A stretch of DNA of 12,925 bases from DATBGE01 sp036558125 (GCA_036558125.1 DATBGE010000094.1:1-12925), one strand, 5' to 3'; shown: positions 1-8,136, counted from the stretch's first letter. Notes: generated by a model from the letters alone, not told the origin. Numbers and translations are program-made.

Positions 1-285
1 CCTGACCTTGATCGGCCGCGGGATTCCCGCGTCATCCAAGTCGGCGGTCTGGTCGGTGATGTCCAGATCGACGTTGATCACCTTGCTCGAGATCGTGGTT
101 CCCTTGGTGAAGAGGGGAACTTCCTTCGACTTGCCGGGACCTCGATAGATGACATTGCCGCCGGTCAGCCAGCTGACCAGCCGGATCGTACCTGCGTCTA
201 CGTCCCGCAGAAACGACGCGACTGTCACAGGTATCACCACCAGCACGACGGCGACGATTCCCGCAATCAGCATCCAGGGTTGCAT
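1..285 (-). CDS. Flotillin-like (SPFH/band 7) membrane protein, N-terminal part, cut by the window edge
   Basis: Only the first 95 codons are visible; the gene continues beyond base 1. The product starts with one hydrophobic segment (about residues 4-25, MLIAGIVAVVLVVIPVTV), then the start of a membrane-proximal SPFH domain. The stretch VPLFTKGTTISSKVINVDLD followed by ITDQTAD is typical of flotillins as I know the family. Flotillins are membrane scaffold proteins that assemble into oligomers at the inner face of the cytoplasmic membrane. The ATG at 285 is chosen because GGAG (292-295 on the plus strand) lies six bases upstream. It starts 24 bases after the NfeD-like gene stops, so the two are almost certainly co-transcribed, as in the yuaF-yuaG pairing of Bacillus. 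Family assignment is fairly firm; subtype cannot be set from the fragment. Confidence 0.8.
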   Translation of the reverse strand, partial: MQPWMLIAGIVAVVLVVIPVTVASFLRDVDAGTIRLVSWLTGGNVIYRGPGKSKEVPLFTKGTTISSKVINVDLDITDQTADLDDAGIPRPIKVR

Positions 286-309
286 TACCAGCTCCAGAAA
301 AGGTGAGGA

Positions 310-954
310 CTACAGAGCCGAAACAGTGCAACGGTTGCGAGCAGCATCCACCTCCTGCACCCGCAGACGATCACCCGAACGCACCCGCACCCCAGCCGCC
401 CGCTCCTTATCAGAAAGGGTGGCCAGGACCTGCACGATCTGCCCGTCCAGCTCCACGGCTACGAGTCCCTGTCCGTTGCTGTCGAATCCGGTAAGCGCCC
501 GGACTTCGTCCTCGATGCACGATTCGAGCGTGGCAGCAGGTTTGGAGGCGAACCGGAAAAAGAATCGCGACACCGGACCGGCCGCCAACACTTCGAATGC
601 GACACCACCCACCACGGCGGCCAATGCCAGCAGCGGACCCGAAAGGAAGCTTCGCAACAGGAGTCCGGCTGCGCCGAAACCCAGCAACCAGCCGAAGAGC
701 AGACGCGGAGACAGGAACGTTACGAGAGAGCGACTGACATCGGTTCCGTGGTGGTGAGCTGGTGCCGGAATGTGGCCATGCGATCCGATGTCATGCCCGC
801 TGTGCGCGTGGCCCTCACTGTGACCGGCGTGACCGCCATGACCGCCGTGTCCAGCCCCGTGACCAGGAAGATGGAGATGACTTCCCAGGCCGCTGAAGGC
901 CATTGCGCCGAGCCCCACCGCCCCGAGGATGAGGCAGAAGGTGTATGGGTTCAT
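310..954 (-). CDS. NfeD-like membrane protein with His-rich loop, flotillin partner
   Basis: This 214-residue protein has an N-terminal membrane segment (about 5-23), a Gly/His-rich loop (26-69), one or two further membrane segments (about 84-128), and a soluble C-terminal domain (about 145-214) resembling the NfeD OB-fold. NfeD-like proteins are encoded next to flotillins and are thought to act with them in membrane organisation. The flotillin gene lies 24 bases downstream on the same strand, which supports the call more than sequence similarity alone. The loop carries 15 His in 44 residues, spaced mostly as GH, GGH and HxH, and could bind divalent metal ions; that is inference. In-frame TAG just upstream (967-969) limits the start to the ATG at 954; no clear Shine-Dalgarno precedes it. 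The Ser-protease domain of long NfeD proteins is absent. Confidence 0.72.
   Translation of the reverse strand: MNPYTFCLILGAVGLGAMAFSGLGSHLHLPGHGAGHGGHGGHAGHSEGHAHSGHDIGSHGHIPAPAHHHGTDVSRSLVTFLSPRLLFGWLLGFGAAGLLLRSFLSGPLLALAAVVGGVAFEVLAAGPVSRFFFRFASKPAATLESCIEDEVRALTGFDSNGQGLVAVELDGQIVQVLATLSDKERAAGVRVRSGDRLRVQEVDAARNRCTVSAL
748..879 (-). repeat. His/Gly-rich low-complexity segment of the NfeD-like protein
   Basis: Codons 26-69 of the NfeD-like gene encode 15 His among 44 residues in irregular GH, GGH, HAH and HHH units. The DNA shows matching short imperfect repeats of GTG/ATG-rich triplets on the plus strand. This is a coding low-complexity repeat, not a mobile element. Confidence 0.8.
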
Positions 955-1297
955 ATCAGTTGAAATCTACTCGGTTCGGCTGACGGGGGTGGTGGCGTGA
1001 CTGACCAGCTGCCGGCCCGAACGCCCGGCGGCTCCTAGAGCTTCCGCGCTAGTGGCGGGACCATCGCCGTCAAGCGACGGGCGGGTATCAAACACAACAC
1101 GCGAGTACTCCCCGCTGTTTCATGCTGCGCTGCCGATTCGGACGGTTCATTGCGCCCCCCTGTGCTGCCAGTAGGGCAATCCGGGATCTGGGTTTCCTTC
1201 GGGTTCGCTTGCGCGGGTGACTGGCGTCGCAATGCATTTGCGCTACCGTCTATGACGGCAATCGCAGTCCCTGGCCGTCACAACCGTCTCCGAATCG
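955..1297. other. Divergent intergenic region between the NfeD-like gene and the TonB receptor
   Basis: This 343-base stretch must hold the promoters of both divergent genes. I see no convincing -35/-10 pair, Fur-type box, riboswitch or RNA gene. A short inverted repeat (CCGTC-AAGC-GACGG, about 1067-1080) is too weak to interpret. Open frames through this region lack ribosome binding sites and recognisable products. Confidence 0.5.
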
Positions 1298-3739
1298 ATG
1301 CCGTCCAATCACCGCTTCGCCGACCTGCTGCGGCGCATGGGCCGCGCTCCGATGCCAGGCCAGCCCAGACAGTCGCGCAAGCGGGTGGCGCCGATACACG
1401 TGGCCACCATCATCGCGATTCTCCTGGCTGCAGGTTCAGCACACCTCGCCGCACAGGCCGGGGTCATCCGCGGCCGCGTGGTTCGTGCCGACCAGCCTGT
1501 CGGACTGTCAGATGCGGAGTTGGTGCTGGGTCCATCCGGGGTCAGGACGCGCACCGACCTGCGAGGCTTCTTCGAATTCCGCGGTGTCGCGCCGGGTCAA
1601 TTCGAATTGGCGGTGCGTCTTGTTGGCTTCGCTCCGAAGGTCGTGGTGCTGCAGGTGGATTCAGTCACGACCACCCAGGTCGACATAGCACTCGAGCCCG
1701 TCGTCACCATCCTGGACCCGATCGTCACCTCGGCAACCAGGGATCCCCGAACCGTCAGTGAAGTCGCCGCGGCGGTGTCGGTCGCCGATACCTCGGCCAT
1801 TGAGCGCGGGCGGACCGTCGGGCTGAACGAAACGCTCCGGATGATGCCGGGGGTGCAGGCGGCCTCGCAGTACGGGACGGACCAGGTCAGCGTCGGAATC
1901 CGGGGTTCCGCCGCGCGCGGGGCCTTCGCGCTGCGCGGGATCGCCGTGCTGCTCGACGGAATCCCCCTCACGGAATCCGATGGGCGGTCCCGGCTCGACC
2001 TCATCGAGCTCGCGGCCTCCCGGCAGATCGAGGTTGTTCGCGGCCCGGGCTCGGCCCTGTATGCCGCCTCGCCGGGCGGGGTGGTGAACGTGGTGTCGCG
2101 CAGCGGATGGGACAGCCGGGGCATTTCGGGTCGTGCGCTGCATGGCGCCTTCGGATTCCAGAAGTACGATGGTCGTGCGGGCGGCGTGTTCGCCGGCGGA
2201 CGGGGAAGCGGCTTCGCCGCGGCTTCATACACATCGGCCGACGGCTACCGGGACCACAGTGACGGCAGCAACACCCGGGGACAGGTGGCACTCGACTTCG
2301 TCCCCGGGCCGGGCACGCGGGTCGCCTTCGAAGCCAACGGCTCGCGCCTCGACTTGCGCCTGCCTGGATCCCTCACCCAGTCACAATTCGACGCCGATCC
2401 CTACGCTGCCGCACCCACGGCTCTGACGTACAACACCCGGCGCGCCGATACCCGCTATCGTGGCGGCGTCCGGCTGGAACAGGCGCTCGGTGCCGGAATG
2501 GCGACCGGGTACTTTTTCTATGGCGGCCGCACGCTCTACCTGCCCACGACAATGGGTATCGTGGACGCAAATTTCCACCGCTCGCAGGCTGGTGCGCGAT
2601 TCCGTTGGGACCGCGTGGCCGGCTCGCCGGTCGACGCGACCGCAGGGCTCGACTACGACATCCTCTTCGCGACCGATCAACGGTGGGCGAACCAGGGAGG
2701 CGCGCGCGGCGCCCGGGTCGACAACGGATACCTGTCGGTTCCGAACTTGGGGGTCTACACCCAGGCGGCGTGGCAGGTCTCCCGCCCGGTCGACGTCACC
2801 CTCGGGCTGCGGTATGACCGGGTGGCTTATCGATTCGAGAGCTATGTGGCCGGCGCCCCCGCGCGGCAGGAGACGTCATTCGACTATCTCTCTCCCAGAC
2901 TGTCCGTTCTCTGGAGTCAGGACCCGGCAACGTCGCTCTACGCTTCGGTCGGCCGGGGCTCCGAAGTGCCGATCATCGGCGAGATCTCGTTTAGTCCCAG
3001 CGCCCCGCTTCTTTCGGTCCGCCCAAAGTCGCTGTGGAATTATGAGGTCGGCGCGCGGCGTATCGTGGATGATCGCCTGCTGCTGGAAGGGGCCGTCTTC
3101 TATAGCGACGTGAGGGGCGAGTTCATTCCGATCACAGTCGACGGCCTCAGCGTGCCGGAGAACGCCAGCCGCTCGCGCAACATCGGCCTCGAGCTGAGCG
3201 CGACCGCCCGGCTGTCGCAGCAGCTCGAGCTCGGGGCCAGCTACACCTTCCTGGATCTCCGGCTGCAGGAGTACACCTCGACGGTTCTCGATTCCACAGG
3301 AGACTCTCTAGCGGTGGATTTCGGCGGCAAGCTCCTCCCTGGGGTGCCGAGGCACCGGGTCACCGCCGAGGTCCACCTTCGCCCATTGGCAGCCCTGGAC
3401 TTCGGCGTCCAGGTGGAATGGCAGAGCATCGTTTACGTCGAGACCAGCAACGCGAAGCAAGGCACCTGGTATTTCCAGCCCGCGCCGGGCGCCCCGGTGG
3501 AAGCGGTGCCGTTTCGCGCCGTACCGGCCCGGGCGCTAGTCCACCTCGACGCCGCCTGGCGGCTGGGTCCGGCGGTGTTGTTCGGTAGTGTCGAGAACCT
3601 CTTCGGACTCAGATACGCCGGCACTCTCGAGCCGAACGAGAGCTCCGGGCAGTTCTACGAGGCGGGACCGCCGACCACGGTCTCGGTCGGACTCAGCCTC
3701 ACCGGCTGGGGCCGGGCTTCCGACAGCTCGTCCCGCTGA
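1298..3739 (+). CDS. TonB-dependent outer-membrane receptor with N-terminal carboxypeptidase-regulatory-like domain
   Basis: The 813-residue product has a signal peptide (hydrophobic core about 35-47, probable cleavage after AHLAAQA at 54). A carboxypeptidase-regulatory-like beta-sandwich follows at about 56-133, then a TonB-box-like stretch (LDPIVTSATR, 139-148). The plug domain spans about 150-268, with the motifs LRGIAVLLDGIPL and EVVRGPGSALYAASPGGVVNV. The beta-barrel runs to the end and includes the C-terminal SVENLFGLRYAG motif. Such receptors import scarce ligands (iron chelates, cobalamin, other cofactors) using TonB energy. The plug (SVGIRG...FALRGI...DGIPLTESDG) and barrel end (YAGTLEPNESSGQFYEAGP) resemble from memory the FecA/YncD (PqqU) class, but the substrate cannot be read from sequence. 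No Shine-Dalgarno is clear; in-frame ATGs at 1337 and 1352 are alternative starts. The chain ends about 12 residues after the last strand and not on the usual terminal aromatic residue. Confidence 0.88.
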   Translation: MPSNHRFADLLRRMGRAPMPGQPRQSRKRVAPIHVATIIAILLAAGSAHLAAQAGVIRGRVVRADQPVGLSDAELVLGPSGVRTRTDLRGFFEFRGVAPGQFELAVRLVGFAPKVVVLQVDSVTTTQVDIALEPVVTILDPIVTSATRDPRTVSEVAAAVSVADTSAIERGRTVGLNETLRMMPGVQAASQYGTDQVSVGIRGSAARGAFALRGIAVLLDGIPLTESDGRSRLDLIELAASRQIEVVRGPGSALYAASPGGVVNVVSRSGWDSRGISGRALHGAFGFQKYDGRAGGVFAGGRGSGFAAASYTSADGYRDHSDGSNTRGQVALDFVPGPGTRVAFEANGSRLDLRLPGSLTQSQFDADPYAAAPTALTYNTRRADTRYRGGVRLEQALGAGMATGYFFYGGRTLYLPTTMGIVDANFHRSQAGARFRWDRVAGSPVDATAGLDYDILFATDQRWANQGGARGARVDNGYLSVPNLGVYTQAAWQVSRPVDVTLGLRYDRVAYRFESYVAGAPARQETSFDYLSPRLSVLWSQDPATSLYASVGRGSEVPIIGEISFSPSAPLLSVRPKSLWNYEVGARRIVDDRLLLEGAVFYSDVRGEFIPITVDGLSVPENASRSRNIGLELSATARLSQQLELGASYTFLDLRLQEYTSTVLDSTGDSLAVDFGGKLLPGVPRHRVTAEVHLRPLAALDFGVQVEWQSIVYVETSNAKQGTWYFQPAPGAPVEAVPFRAVPARALVHLDAAWRLGPAVLFGSVENLFGLRYAGTLEPNESSGQFYEAGPPTTVSVGLSLTGWGRASDSSSR

Positions 3740-3768
3740 CCTCGCCGAGCCGGCCGGGCGGGGGGACT

Positions 3769-4563
3769 TCATTCCGGTGCTCTGCGAGCGGCTGTGAAGT
3801 TGCCGTAATTCGACCCGGGATCCCAGAAGTGTCCGGTGATCTGTGCCGAACCCAGCGTACCTTCCGCGTACCACAACGCGCTCTGAAGCCCCGCCATGCG
3901 CAATTCGAACTCGACTCGTCCAGCGCAATCGAAGGAGCCGCTGACGGAGCCGGACAACGGGCCCTCCATGGACTCGTCGTTGCCGGGGTCGAAGAAGCGA
4001 AACTCTTCAAAGGTCCCCGCAAATAGTCGCGTATCGCCAGATTGTTGAATCGTCATGACTGCGGTTGCACGGGTACCAGCCACACCCCACCCCGATTGCG
4101 TAATCAAGGCGCTCACGTCATACACTCCGGCGATTTCCGGAAACCCGGCGGGTACCTCGTGAACAGTTGCATTCATCGAGGCCGTGCGCGTGATAGATCC
4201 AAGAGTGAGCTCCGCCGTGATGACGGCCCTCCCGGACCCTGCTGCCGTCACAACCCCGCGGCTGCTCACCGTCGCAATCTCCGAGGCGCTGGTTGAGTAG
4301 GTGACTTTACCTGCACCAATCGGCATTACCGCTCCTTTCTGATCCCGCGGCACAATTGTCAGCTGGACGGCGTCGTCTGGTGCGCAGAGAGCGGCCGCTG
4401 TTGGCGTGACCTCGAGTGTGGTGAGTACCGGCAGCGGAGTCCCAGGGCCTGATCTACGCCCAGGGCCTGGCCCGACCGTGTCGCCGCTGCAACTCAGCGC
4501 GCTCCCCGCTCCGAAGAGGGTCAATACCAGCGCGATCGAGTTTCGGGTGTGAACGCTCATCAT
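3769..4563 (-). CDS. Putative lipoprotein with bacterial Ig-like (Big_2-type) domain and beta-rich C-terminal domain
   Basis: The 264-residue product begins with a lipoprotein-type signal (hydrophobic core 9-22, GAGSALSC, candidate lipidated Cys25). A Gly/Pro linker follows (29-46). A Big_2-like Ig domain spans about 49-134, with the typical end S-x-IATVSSRGVVTAAGSGRAVIT. A beta-rich domain of unknown family occupies about 143-264. The protein is probably anchored outside the cytoplasm. The start at 4563 (tandem ATGs at 4563 and 4560) fits the signal peptide and has GAGG six bases upstream; an in-frame extension to 4740 would run through the sigma-factor promoter. The residue at -3 of the lipobox is Ala rather than the usual Leu. 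Its leader DNA and upstream element are shared with the gene at 8170-9600. It converges on the TonB receptor with a 29-base gap. Function unknown. Confidence 0.72.
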   Translation of the reverse strand: MMSVHTRNSIALVLTLFGAGSALSCSGDTVGPGPGRRSGPGTPLPVLTTLEVTPTAAALCAPDDAVQLTIVPRDQKGAVMPIGAGKVTYSTSASEIATVSSRGVVTAAGSGRAVITAELTLGSITRTASMNATVHEVPAGFPEIAGVYDVSALITQSGWGVAGTRATAVMTIQQSGDTRLFAGTFEEFRFFDPGNDESMEGPLSGSVSGSFDCAGRVEFELRMAGLQSALWYAEGTLGSAQITGHFWDPGSNYGNFTAARRAPE

Positions 4564-4587
4564 TTGGGGCCTCGCGCGTGGGACTTG

Positions 4588-4622
4588 CCCTGAGTAGCGG
4601 AAAGTCCCCCGAAACCGGCTCA
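4588..4622 (-). promoter_or_regulatory. Bipartite promoter-like element, copy A
   Basis: Read on the minus strand this 35-bp element holds TGAGCCGGTTTCGG, nine variable bases, then CGCTACTCAGGG. GGTTTC (4611-4616) and CTACTC (4592-4597) are 13 bases apart. The element sits 24 bases upstream of the lipoprotein ATG at 4563, a sensible promoter distance. An almost identical copy lies upstream of the lipoprotein-like gene at 9600: 28 of 35 positions match, and all seven differences fall in the middle. That pattern suggests -35 and -10 boxes of an alternative sigma factor, most simply the one encoded next door. This assignment is inference; an operator is possible. Confidence 0.6.
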
Positions 4623-4639
4623 CTGGATCCCGCGCGTGC

Positions 4640-4667
4640 TTGACCACGGAGGGGTCCGCCGTACTAT
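4640..4667 (+). promoter_or_regulatory. Housekeeping sigma-70-type promoter of the sigma factor/kinase operon
   Basis: TTGACC (4640-4645) and TACTAT (4662-4667) are separated by 16 bases, close to the sigma-70 consensus in otherwise GC-rich DNA. Transcription would start near 4674, giving a leader of about 44 bases before the GTG at 4718. It lies back to back with promoter-like element A, which fires the other way. Confidence 0.6.
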
Positions 4668-4717
4668 CCAAGCGATCCCTTCGAGTCGTCTCACGATTCC
4701 TTCCCCACGAGGACCGC

Positions 4718-5284
4718 GTGGCGCTCTCCGCCGACATCACGGACCTTCTCCATCGCTGGGGGGAGGGCGACGCCGGCGCCCTGGATCAGCTATTCCCGCT
4801 CATGTACGATCGGATGCGTCAGCTCGCCCATCAGCGGCTCAGAACCGAGCCGGACGCCTCTCTCAATACCACCGCGCTGGTGCACGAAGCCTATCTGAAG
4901 CTGGTTGACTCTCCTCGAGTGAGCCTGCGTGATCACGGGCACTTTCTCGGACTGGCATCTCGAGTCATGCGGCATCTGCTGGTGGACCACGCACGCGGGC
5001 GAAGGGCCGCCAAACGCGGCCTCGGCGCCAGCCCGGCGCCGCTCGAGGACGCGACGTGGCTCGCCGACGATCAAGTCGAAACAATCGCGGAGTTGGGCGA
5101 GGCGCTCCAGCGACTGGAGGCCATCGACGAGCGGCGAACCCGGATTCTGGAGCAACGCTACTTCGGCGGGCTCACGCTGGAGGAAACAGCAGAGGCCCTC
5201 GGCATCTCGCTCGCGACGGTCAAGCGAGAGCTGCGCTCCGCGCGCGCATGGCTCGCCCTCGAATTGCGGCGTGGGGATTTGTGA
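4718..5284 (+). CDS. ECF RNA polymerase sigma factor, kinase-associated (TIGR02999/ECF43-like) type
   Basis: The 188-residue protein has a sigma-2 region (about 15-95, including TTALVHEAYLKLVD at 51-64 and HFLGLASRVMRHLLVDHAR at 75-93). A sigma-4 region (about 125-180) has the helix-turn-helix LTLEETAEALGISLATVKRE. These match the sigma factors found beside Ser/Thr kinases in Acidobacteria, Planctomycetes and Vibrio. In the Vibrio case (EcfP/PknT), region 2.2 lacks the acidic residues that bind RNA polymerase and a phosphothreonine supplies the charge. Here Thr51 and Thr52 precede region 2.2, which makes the same control plausible. The GTG at 4718 is chosen because GAGG sits five bases upstream, family members start about there, and the promoter ends at 4667; a TTG at 4640 would lie inside the -35 box. 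The stop overlaps the kinase start (GTGA). Confidence 0.87.
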   Translation: MALSADITDLLHRWGEGDAGALDQLFPLMYDRMRQLAHQRLRTEPDASLNTTALVHEAYLKLVDSPRVSLRDHGHFLGLASRVMRHLLVDHARGRRAAKRGLGASPAPLEDATWLADDQVETIAELGEALQRLEAIDERRTRILEQRYFGGLTLEETAEALGISLATVKRELRSARAWLALELRRGDL

Positions 5285-8136
5285 TCGCACCGAACGATGA
5301 CCGGGCGTGGGCGGCCGTCCTGGCCGTGTTCGAGGAGGTCGTCGATCTCGACGACGCGGCGCGGCGAGCCCGGCTCGACGCCATCGGGGCCTCCGATCCG
5401 GAACTGCAAAGCGCGGTCGAGCAGCTTCTCGCCGCCGACTCACGAGCCGATGCGGTGTTGATGCGGATCGACGCCGACCTCGGAGAGGCGGTTCCCGAAG
5501 CGGACCCGCTGCACCTCGTCGGACGCACCGTGTCCCATTTCCGGATCATCGAGCCGGTCGCCCGCGGCGGCATGGGTGTGGTCTATCGAGCCGAAGACAT
5601 GCGGCTCGGGCGCCCGGTCGCGCTCAAGGTGCCCCTGGCCGCCCGCTTCGTGGAACGGGAGGCCGTGGAGCGCTTTCGCCAAGAAGCGCGCGCGGCCGCC
5701 GCCCTGGACCATCCCAACCTCTGCCCGGTGTTCGAGACCGGCGAGACTTCGGACGGCGACCTCTTCTACACCATGCCGCTCTACGAGGGCGAAACCCTCA
5801 AGGCGCGGCTCGCCCGGGAGGACAGGATCCCGCTCCCGCAAGCGCTCGACGTGGCCGCGCAGCTCGCACGCGGCCTCGGCGCAGCCCACCAGGCCGGGAT
5901 CGTCCACCGTGATCTCAAGCCGGCCAACGTGATGCTCCTGCCGGATGGCGCGGTGAAGATCCTGGACTTCGGTCTGGCGAAGGCGAGCGACCTTACCCTC
6001 ACGGGATCGTGGGCCAGACTGGGGACGATCTCGTATATGGCGCCTGAGCAGGTCCAGGGACACAAGGTTGATCCTCGAGCCGACCTGTGGGCGCTCGGCG
6101 TCGTGCTCTACGAGATGGTGACCGGGAGCCGTCCATTTGGCGGCGGCCACGAGATCGGGGTCGCACACGCGATCCTCTACGAGCCACCACCCCGGGCATC
6201 CACGTTGCGTGACGACATTCCCGCCGAGCTGGACCAGCTCCTCGGCAGGTGCCTCCGGAAGGACCCGGGAGAACGCGTTCAGTCCGCCGATGAGCTGGCG
6301 ATGTCGCTGGGAGAGATTCGCCCGGACCAGAGCTCTCGATCCCTGCGGAAGTTTCGCCGCGCTCTCGTCACTCCGCGGTGGCGGACGTCGATGGTCGTGG
6401 CCACGGTGGTGCTCGTTGCCGCGGCAGGCGCGGGGCTGGCGCGCCGACGAACGGCCGCGCCACCGGCACCGGTTTCCCTCGCGGTGCTTCCGTTCGACCG
6501 GCTGAGCGACAGCGCCACCACCGACTATCTGGCAGTCGGCTTGAGCGACGGGATCGGGACCGAGCTGAGGCAACTTCATGGAGCCGTCACACCCAGCTAC
6601 GTGACCACCTCGATGTACCGCCAGAGCCCCAAATCACCACAACAGATCGGTGCCGAGCAGCAAGTCAGTGCAGTGCTCCGCGGCAGCGTGCAACGGCTGG
6701 ACGACCAGGTGCGGGTGGACGCCCAGCTTCTTCGCGCCGCGGACGGAGAGCCGCTCTGGAGTCACCGCTACGAGCGACCGGCGAGCGAGGTGCAGGAGAT
6801 TCAGCGCGACATCGTACAGGCCACTGCGGCAACACTGCGGATCAAGACGACCAAAGACGAGCGAGACCTACTTGACCGACCGGCGACGATGGACGCGGGC
6901 GCCTACGACGCCTACCTGCAAGGGCGCACGATCGAGCTGGCCGGTCGGCCGCGTCTGGCCTGGCGCGGGGTTCCCGCTGAGAACATCCGCAGGGCAGTGT
7001 CATTCTACTCCCAGGCGCGCGACCTCGATCCCGGGTTCGCCACCGCTCGCGCCAGGCTGGCGCTGATGCATACGCTCGCGGCCGCGACGTACGACACGAC
7101 GGATGGGCGTCGCGAGCAGGCGCGCGTGGAGGCGGAGCTTGCGCTCCGGCGGCACCCCGGGCTGGTCGAGGCACGCGAGGCCCTCGCTTCCTACTGGATT
7201 CTCAAGGGAGATGCGGCCAAGGCCATCGAGGAGCTCGAGCTGGCGCTCGAGACCGTCGCCAACAGCGCGGACTTACGGGTGGCGCTCGGCGGCGCCCTGT
7301 TCGCGGCCGGCCGCTTCGATGAGGCCGTGGCGGAGTACAATCATGCCGAGCAGATAGAGCCCGGTAATCTGAACGCGGCCGTCGAGGCGGCGACGACGTA
7401 CAACTGGCTGCGGCGTCGAGAGGAAGCCATGCGGGCGTTCGATCACGCCATCGCGATAGCCCCGGGAGAGTACGCGATCAGGGTGGTCAAGGGACAGGCC
7501 TATCTCCGGTGGAAAGGGACGGCGGACACGCTCGCGGCAGCCATGAAACTCATACCGCCGGATTGGGATCCCGCCGGCATGGGTACGTATGCCCGCTACA
7601 CCGTATTCTCGGTCCAGCGCCGATACGCCGACGGGCTCGCCATGCTGGACCGCTCCCGGAGCGAACTCAGCCGCGACGCGTTCGTGTATCAGCCAACAGC
7701 GCTGATGCGCGCCCGGCTCTACGAGGCTCTGGGAGACCGGAGGATGGCCCAGGCCAACTTCGCGACCGCACGGTCGGTCCTCCAGGATAGCGCCGATGCA
7801 CATCCGACCGATCCGCACATCCGGATGTCGCTGGGTCTGGCCGATGCTGGGCTGGGTCGGAGCTCCGAAGCGCTGCGCGAAGCCCGTCAGGCGATGGAGC
7901 TGGCGCCCATCGCGAAAGGCAGCGATGTCGCCACCGTGGTGATGGGCGGAGCCGTTGAGGTATTCGCCGAGGCTGGGGAGATCGATGCGGCGCTCGAGCT
8001 GCTCGAGCTGCTGTTCTCCATGCCTGCGGGCCGGTCGGTCAGCGTCGCCCTTCTCCGCGTGTGGCCCGGGTTCGACCCGCTTCGAAAGGATCCCCGCTTC
8101 GAGGAGCTGCTGACGCGCTTCGCCGCCACCCGGTGA
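5281..8136 (+). CDS. Transmembrane Ser/Thr protein kinase with TolB-like and TPR sensor region
   Basis: The 951-residue protein has five parts. A helical N-terminal extension (1-80) is of the kind common in Acidobacteria-type kinases. The kinase domain (about 87-345) has glycine loop ARGGMGVVY (94-102), Lys116, helix-C Glu135, HRDLKPAN (209-216, catalytic Asp211), DFG (229-231) and APE (254-256), so it looks fully active; the Arg before Asp211 suggests activation-loop phosphorylation. A membrane segment spans 370-387. A TolB/FlgO-like domain (about 397-520) begins VSLAVLPFDRLSD and includes VLRGSVQR. Tetratricopeptide-like repeats cover about 540-950, ending FDPLRKDPRFEELLTRF. Expected topology is kinase inside and TolB/TPR part outside, as a sensor or scaffold. 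It starts with GTG at 5281, overlapping the sigma stop by four bases, so the two are translationally coupled. The sigma factor is its most likely substrate (inference). Confidence 0.92.
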   Translation: MIAPNDDRAWAAVLAVFEEVVDLDDAARRARLDAIGASDPELQSAVEQLLAADSRADAVLMRIDADLGEAVPEADPLHLVGRTVSHFRIIEPVARGGMGVVYRAEDMRLGRPVALKVPLAARFVEREAVERFRQEARAAAALDHPNLCPVFETGETSDGDLFYTMPLYEGETLKARLAREDRIPLPQALDVAAQLARGLGAAHQAGIVHRDLKPANVMLLPDGAVKILDFGLAKASDLTLTGSWARLGTISYMAPEQVQGHKVDPRADLWALGVVLYEMVTGSRPFGGGHEIGVAHAILYEPPPRASTLRDDIPAELDQLLGRCLRKDPGERVQSADELAMSLGEIRPDQSSRSLRKFRRALVTPRWRTSMVVATVVLVAAAGAGLARRRTAAPPAPVSLAVLPFDRLSDSATTDYLAVGLSDGIGTELRQLHGAVTPSYVTTSMYRQSPKSPQQIGAEQQVSAVLRGSVQRLDDQVRVDAQLLRAADGEPLWSHRYERPASEVQEIQRDIVQATAATLRIKTTKDERDLLDRPATMDAGAYDAYLQGRTIELAGRPRLAWRGVPAENIRRAVSFYSQARDLDPGFATARARLALMHTLAAATYDTTDGRREQARVEAELALRRHPGLVEAREALASYWILKGDAAKAIEELELALETVANSADLRVALGGALFAAGRFDEAVAEYNHAEQIEPGNLNAAVEAATTYNWLRRREEAMRAFDHAIAIAPGEYAIRVVKGQAYLRWKGTADTLAAAMKLIPPDWDPAGMGTYARYTVFSVQRRYADGLAMLDRSRSELSRDAFVYQPTALMRARLYEALGDRRMAQANFATARSVLQDSADAHPTDPHIRMSLGLADAGLGRSSEALREARQAMELAPIAKGSDVATVVMGGAVEVFAEAGEIDAALELLELLFSMPAGRSVSVALLRVWPGFDPLRKDPRFEELLTRFAATR

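Noticed and set aside
947..972. Third possible copy of the bipartite element (GGTTCA-13-CTACTC, plus strand)
   Set aside because: Spacing matches, but only the short cores agree, the long flanking blocks are absent, and the nearest plus-strand gene starts more than 300 bases downstream. Probably chance.
955..1297. Small genes in the first long intergenic region (for example 1035-1232 minus)
   Set aside because: No ribosome binding site, no recognisable product, and composition like other shadow frames.
4640..4717. Longer sigma-factor start at TTG 4640
   Set aside because: The TTG lies within the -35 box and the extra 26 residues have no family counterpart; GTG 4718 has a well-spaced GAGG.
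5440..6579. Long antisense open frame across the kinase gene (and others such as 1597-2232 and 1661-2143 minus)
   Set aside because: GC-rich DNA produces long antisense frames; these have no ribosome site or recognisable domains and lie fully under well-supported genes.
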